NCBI RefSeq assembly: GCF_001514115.1
Contig: NZ_KQ948473.1
Span: 1 to 64,000 of the forward strand
Source: Streptomyces olivochromogenes
Lineage (GTDB): Bacteria; Actinomycetota; Actinomycetes; Streptomycetales; Streptomycetaceae
Direction of reading: 5' to 3'
Length of the DNA stretch: 64,000 nt
Part shown: in pieces, positions 61,611 to 64,000 of the stretch
Layout: every line of letters starts with the position of its first letter
Position numbering within the stretch: the stretch's first letter is position 1
Made by a program: the position numbers and the translations under genes
Notes under the pieces: generated by a model
Told to the model about the DNA's origin: nothing
Seen by the model: the letters and a program-made list of their open reading frames with translations, nothing else
Database searches by the model: none

Positions 61611-62840
61611 ATGAGCCACGACTCCACTGCCGCGCCGGAAGCCGCGGCCCGGAAACTTTCCGGGCGACGCCGCAAGGAGATCGTCGCGGTGCTGCTGTTC
61701 AGCGGCGGCCCCATCTTCGAGAGTTCCATACCGCTGTCGGTGTTCGGGATTGACCGCCAGGACGCCGGCGTGCCGCGCTACCGACTTCTGGTGTGCGGCG
61801 GCGAAGAAGGCCCGCTGCGGACCACAGGGGGCCTGGAACTCACCGCGCCGCATGGCCTGGAGGCGATCTCGCGGGCGGGCACCGTCGTGGTGCTGGCCTG
61901 GCGTTCGATCACCTCTCCGCCACCGGAGGAGGCGCTCGACGCGCTGCGCCGGGCGCACGAGGAGGGAGCCCGCATAGTCGGACTGTGCACCGGCGCCTTC
62001 GTGCTGGCCGCCGCCGGACTGCTGGACGGCCGACCGGCGACGACCCACTGGATGTACGCACCGACGCTGGCCAAGCGCTACCCGTCGGTCCACGTCGACC
62101 CGCGAGAACTCTTCGTGGACGACGGAGACGTACTGACCTCCGCGGGTACGGCGGCCGGAATCGATCTCTGTCTCCACATCGTGCGGACGGACCACGGCAA
62201 CGAGGCGGCCGGCGCGCTGGCCCGCCGTCTTGTCGTGCCCCCGCGCCGGAGCGGCGGTCAGGAGCGCTATCTCGATCGATCTTTACCAGAGGAGATCGGC
62301 GCCGACCCCCTCGCGGAGGTCGTCGCCTGGGCGCTGGAGCACCTCCACGAGCAGTTCGACGTCGAGACGCTGGCGGCACGCGCGTACATGAGCCGCCGCA
62401 CCTTCGACCGCCGGTTCCGCTCGCTCACGGGGAGCGCTCCCCTGCAGTGGCTGATCACTCAGCGCGTCCTGCAGGCGCAGCGGCTGCTGGAGACCTCCGA
62501 CTACTCGGTCGACGAGGTCGCCGGACGCTGCGGCTTCCGTTCGCCGGTCGCGCTGCGGGGTCACTTCCGGCGCCAGCTCGGCTCGTCCCCGGCCGCGTAC
62601 CGGGCGGCGTACCGCGCGCGCAGGCCGCAGTCGGAACGGCCGTCGGACGTGGACGGCTCCGCGGGCCAGGCCGGGCCGTCGCCCGTCCTGAACCAGGAGA
62701 GCCCGGTGCCGCTGCAGACCCGCCGCACGGCGGCCGCCACCGCCCTGGGCCCGTCGACGTCCCTGTCGACGGAGCCGGGCAAGACGGGCACCGAGCTGTA
62801 CGCGGCCGGGCGCCTGCCGGGGCAGCGCAGCGCGCCCTGA
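61611..62840 (+). CDS. adpA: AdpA, developmental master regulator
   Basis: 409 residues. N-terminal DJ-1/PfpI-like dimerisation domain (VAVLLFSGGPIFESSIPLSV, IVGLCTGAFVLAAAGLLDGR) and C-terminal AraC-type double helix-turn-helix (FDVETLAARAYMSRRTFDRR, DYSVDEVAGRCGFRSPVALR). This is the AdpA/BldH architecture controlling aerial growth and antibiotics. Leu225 at 62283-62285 is encoded by TTA in the linker between domains, making translation depend on bldA tRNA. It is the only in-frame TTA I noticed in the window. GAGGGGGG lies about ten bases before ATG 61611. Confidence 0.95.
   Translation: MSHDSTAAPEAAARKLSGRRRKEIVAVLLFSGGPIFESSIPLSVFGIDRQDAGVPRYRLLVCGGEEGPLRTTGGLELTAPHGLEAISRAGTVVVLAWRSITSPPPEEALDALRRAHEEGARIVGLCTGAFVLAAAGLLDGRPATTHWMYAPTLAKRYPSVHVDPRELFVDDGDVLTSAGTAAGIDLCLHIVRTDHGNEAAGALARRLVVPPRRSGGQERYLDRSLPEEIGADPLAEVVAWALEHLHEQFDVETLAARAYMSRRTFDRRFRSLTGSAPLQWLITQRVLQAQRLLETSDYSVDEVAGRCGFRSPVALRGHFRRQLGSSPAAYRAAYRARRPQSERPSDVDGSAGQAGPSPVLNQESPVPLQTRRTAAATALGPSTSLSTEPGKTGTELYAAGRLPGQRSAP
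62283..62285 (+). promoter_or_regulatory. TTA leucine codon (bldA-dependent) in adpA
   Basis: Within DRSLPEE the Leu225 codon is TTA. In Streptomyces this codon is read only by the bldA tRNA, so AdpA appears late in growth. The position between the two domains is the one known in other adpA genes. Confidence 0.93.
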
Positions 62841-62854
62841 GGCGATGACGCGAG

Positions 62855-62899
62855 ACGGGGGCGGCCCGGGACCCGACCAGGGTCCCGGGCCGCCCCCGT
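62855..62899 (+). terminator. terminator between adpA and ornA
   Basis: A perfect 19-bp GC-rich stem (62855-62873 with 62881-62899) with a 7-base loop, 15 bp after the adpA stop. It should separate adpA transcription from ornA. Confidence 0.85.
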
Positions 62900-62971
62900 A
62901 CCCGGCCACCACGCAGGTCACCGCCGTCCCGGATCTGCCCGTGCGCCTGGGCGCGCCGTAGGGTTAGGGCC

Positions 62972-63574
62972 ATGAACGATCGCATGGTGTGGATCGACTG
63001 CGAGATGACCGGGCTCTCGCTGTCGGAGGACGCACTCATCGAGGTGGCCGCGCTGGTCACCGACTCGGAACTGAACGTGCTCGGCGAAGGGGTGGACATC
63101 GTGATCCGCCCGCCGGAGCGGGCGCTGGAGACGATGCCGGACGTGGTGCGCCAGATGCACACGGCCTCCGGCCTCCTCGACGAACTGGCCGAGGGCACGA
63201 CCCTGGCCGACGCCGAGGCACAGGTCCTCGCCTACGTACGTGAGCACGTCAAGGAGCCGGGCAAGGCCCCGCTGTGCGGAAACTCGGTCGGCACGGACCG
63301 GGGTTTCCTGACCCGCGACATGCCGGCCCTCGAGGACTACCTCCACTACCGCATCGTGGACGTCTCCTCGGTGAAGGAGCTGGCCCGCCGCTGGTACCCC
63401 CGGGCCTACTTCAACAGCCCGGAGAAGAACGGCAACCACCGTGCCCTCGCCGACATCCGCGAATCCATCGCGGAGCTCCGCTACTACCGCGAGGCGATCT
63501 TCGTCCCGCAGCCCGGCCCCGACTCGGACACCGCCCGCACCATCGCGGCGAAGCACGTGCTGCCCGCCGAATGA
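62972..63574 (+). CDS. orn: oligoribonuclease
   Basis: 200 residues. 3'-5' exonuclease that finishes RNA decay by cleaving di- and oligoribonucleotides, including pGpG. DEDDh motifs: Asp9 and Glu11 in WIDCEMTGL, GNSVGTDRGFLTRDMP, and His156/Asp161 in NHRALADI. Known as ornA downstream of adpA in Streptomyces, where loss slows growth and development. Confidence 0.95.
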   Translation: MNDRMVWIDCEMTGLSLSEDALIEVAALVTDSELNVLGEGVDIVIRPPERALETMPDVVRQMHTASGLLDELAEGTTLADAEAQVLAYVREHVKEPGKAPLCGNSVGTDRGFLTRDMPALEDYLHYRIVDVSSVKELARRWYPRAYFNSPEKNGNHRALADIRESIAELRYYREAIFVPQPGPDSDTARTIAAKHVLPAE

Positions 63575-63580
63575 CGCATG

Positions 63581-63604
63581 TCCGGGGCCCCGAGGGACCC
63601 CGGA
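63581..63604 (+). terminator. short hairpin after orn
   Basis: TCCGGGG at 63581-63587 pairs with CCCCGGA at 63598-63604. Modest 7-bp stem before the tRNA gene. Confidence 0.4.
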
Positions 63605-63680
63605 GAAAGTCTGGCGCGAGCACCCCTTCGGACCCTGTACACTTTTTCTCGGCCGGTCAGGGAAACCAAGACCGGTCGTG

Positions 63681-63753
63681 GTGGGTGTAGCTCAGCTGGT
63701 AGAGCACCTGGTTGTGGTCCAGGATGTCGCGGGTTCAAGTCCCGTCACTCACC
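63681..63753 (+). tRNA. tRNA-His (anticodon GTG)
   Basis: All four arms fold: acceptor GTGGGTG with CACTCAC, D arm GCTC...GAGC, anticodon stem CCTGG with loop TTGTGGT and CCAGG, T arm GCGGG-TTCAAGT-CCCGT. The base before the 5' end is G (63680), matching the extra G-1 of tRNA-His opposite C73. CCA is not encoded. Confidence 0.95.
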
Positions 63754-63758
63754 CTGAT

Positions 63759-63800
63759 CGACTGAGGCCCGGTCCGCACAAGCGGACCGGGCCTCAGTCG
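63759..63800 (+). terminator. terminator of the tRNA-His gene
   Basis: A perfect 19-bp stem (63759-63777 with 63782-63800) closed by an ACAA loop, 6 bp after the tRNA. Confidence 0.88.
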
Positions 63801-63866
63801 TACGGCGAGTCGTGCGGGCGTACAGCCGGGTCCGCGCCTGTCCGGCGCGCCCTCTAGGCTCACCCA

Positions 63867-64000
63867 ATGCCTCCGCCCCGCCTCCCCGCCCACACTCTGC
63901 GCACCGCCCGTCTCGATCTCCTTCCCCTCCGCGTCGAACATGCCGGGGAAATGGCCAAGGTGCTGTCCGACCCGGCGCTGCACACGTTCATCGGCGGCGC
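63867..64000 (+). CDS. GNAT family acetyltransferase, N-terminal part (cut by window edge)
   Basis: From ATG 63867 the frame reads PPPRLPAHTLRTARLDLLPL and VEHAGEMAKVLSDPALHTFI, the usual start of RimJ-type GNAT enzymes (LxTxRLxLrPl and the first helix). Only 44 codons are inside the window, so the acceptor and start are uncertain. Confidence 0.7.
   Translation, partial: MPPPRLPAHTLRTARLDLLPLRVEHAGEMAKVLSDPALHTFIGG

Noticed and set aside
63638..63643. TACACT as the -10 of the tRNA-His promoter
   Set aside because: No acceptable -35 at 16-19 bp; kept out of the feature list.

Overview
High GC, GC-rich third codon positions, dense coupled operons, a bldA-type TTA codon and the gene content all point to the chromosomal core of a Streptomyces. 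From memory, the order (GH3 hexosaminidase, fused ABC exporter, agmatinase/TPP enzyme, liu/mcc leucine genes, desEF-desABCD, GH20 hexosaminidase, glmS paralogue, adpA, ornA) resembles the S. coelicolor region around SCO2757-SCO2794; this was not checked by alignment.

Layout. 1-7500: end of a cut gene, a MarR-GNAT fusion, a TIM-barrel sugar isomerase, hemC and aroA homologues outside their usual pathway clusters, a Tat-exported GH3 enzyme and a lipoprotein. 7500-16000: secreted peptidase, small secreted proteins, a 1246-residue fused ABC exporter, a phytase-like protein and a beta-lactamase-fold protein. 16200-19500: an XRE/DUF397 regulatory locus with two divergent small genes, then a coupled pair containing a SUFU-like protein. 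19500-23200: glycosyltransferase 39, secreted endonuclease I and two gene remnants. 23200-29300: TPP enzyme, agmatinase-family ureohydrolase, Na+/solute symporter and divergent PucR regulator, which I read as a guanidino-compound utilisation unit. 29400-34500: phosphatase-like protein, CDF transporter, thioesterase, acyl-CoA dehydrogenase and a gene broken by an in-frame stop. 34550-41000: a TetR repressor with twin operators and a coupled leucine/isovalerate operon (mccB, mccA, HMG-CoA lyase, acyl-CoA dehydrogenase). 41000-44540: GntR/DUF1648 pair and a tannase-family esterase. 44600-51900: desferrioxamine uptake (desE, desF) and biosynthesis (desABCD), each part preceded by an iron box. 51900-58520: GH20 hexosaminidase with a DasR-like site, DUF4429-SHOCT protein, Tat-exported acid phosphatase and a glmS paralogue. 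58560-64000: acetate-transporter-family protein, universal stress protein, a repeat-rich membrane protein, adpA, ornA, tRNA-His and the start of a GNAT gene.

Links between regions. Iron starvation should release DmdR-type repression at both iron boxes, turning lysine into desferrioxamine and its uptake system on together. Amino-sugar turnover (GH3, GH20, glmS paralogue) surrounds the siderophore genes and is linked to DasR by a near-consensus site. AdpA, the developmental master regulator, depends on the rare leucyl tRNA bldA through its single TTA codon.

The strongest unexplained signals are a 37-bp perfect palindrome inside a longer hairpin that merges the desA iron box with a terminator, a 55-bp dispersed structured repeat, the ureohydrolase/TPP unit, the SUFU-containing pair, and several broken genes.
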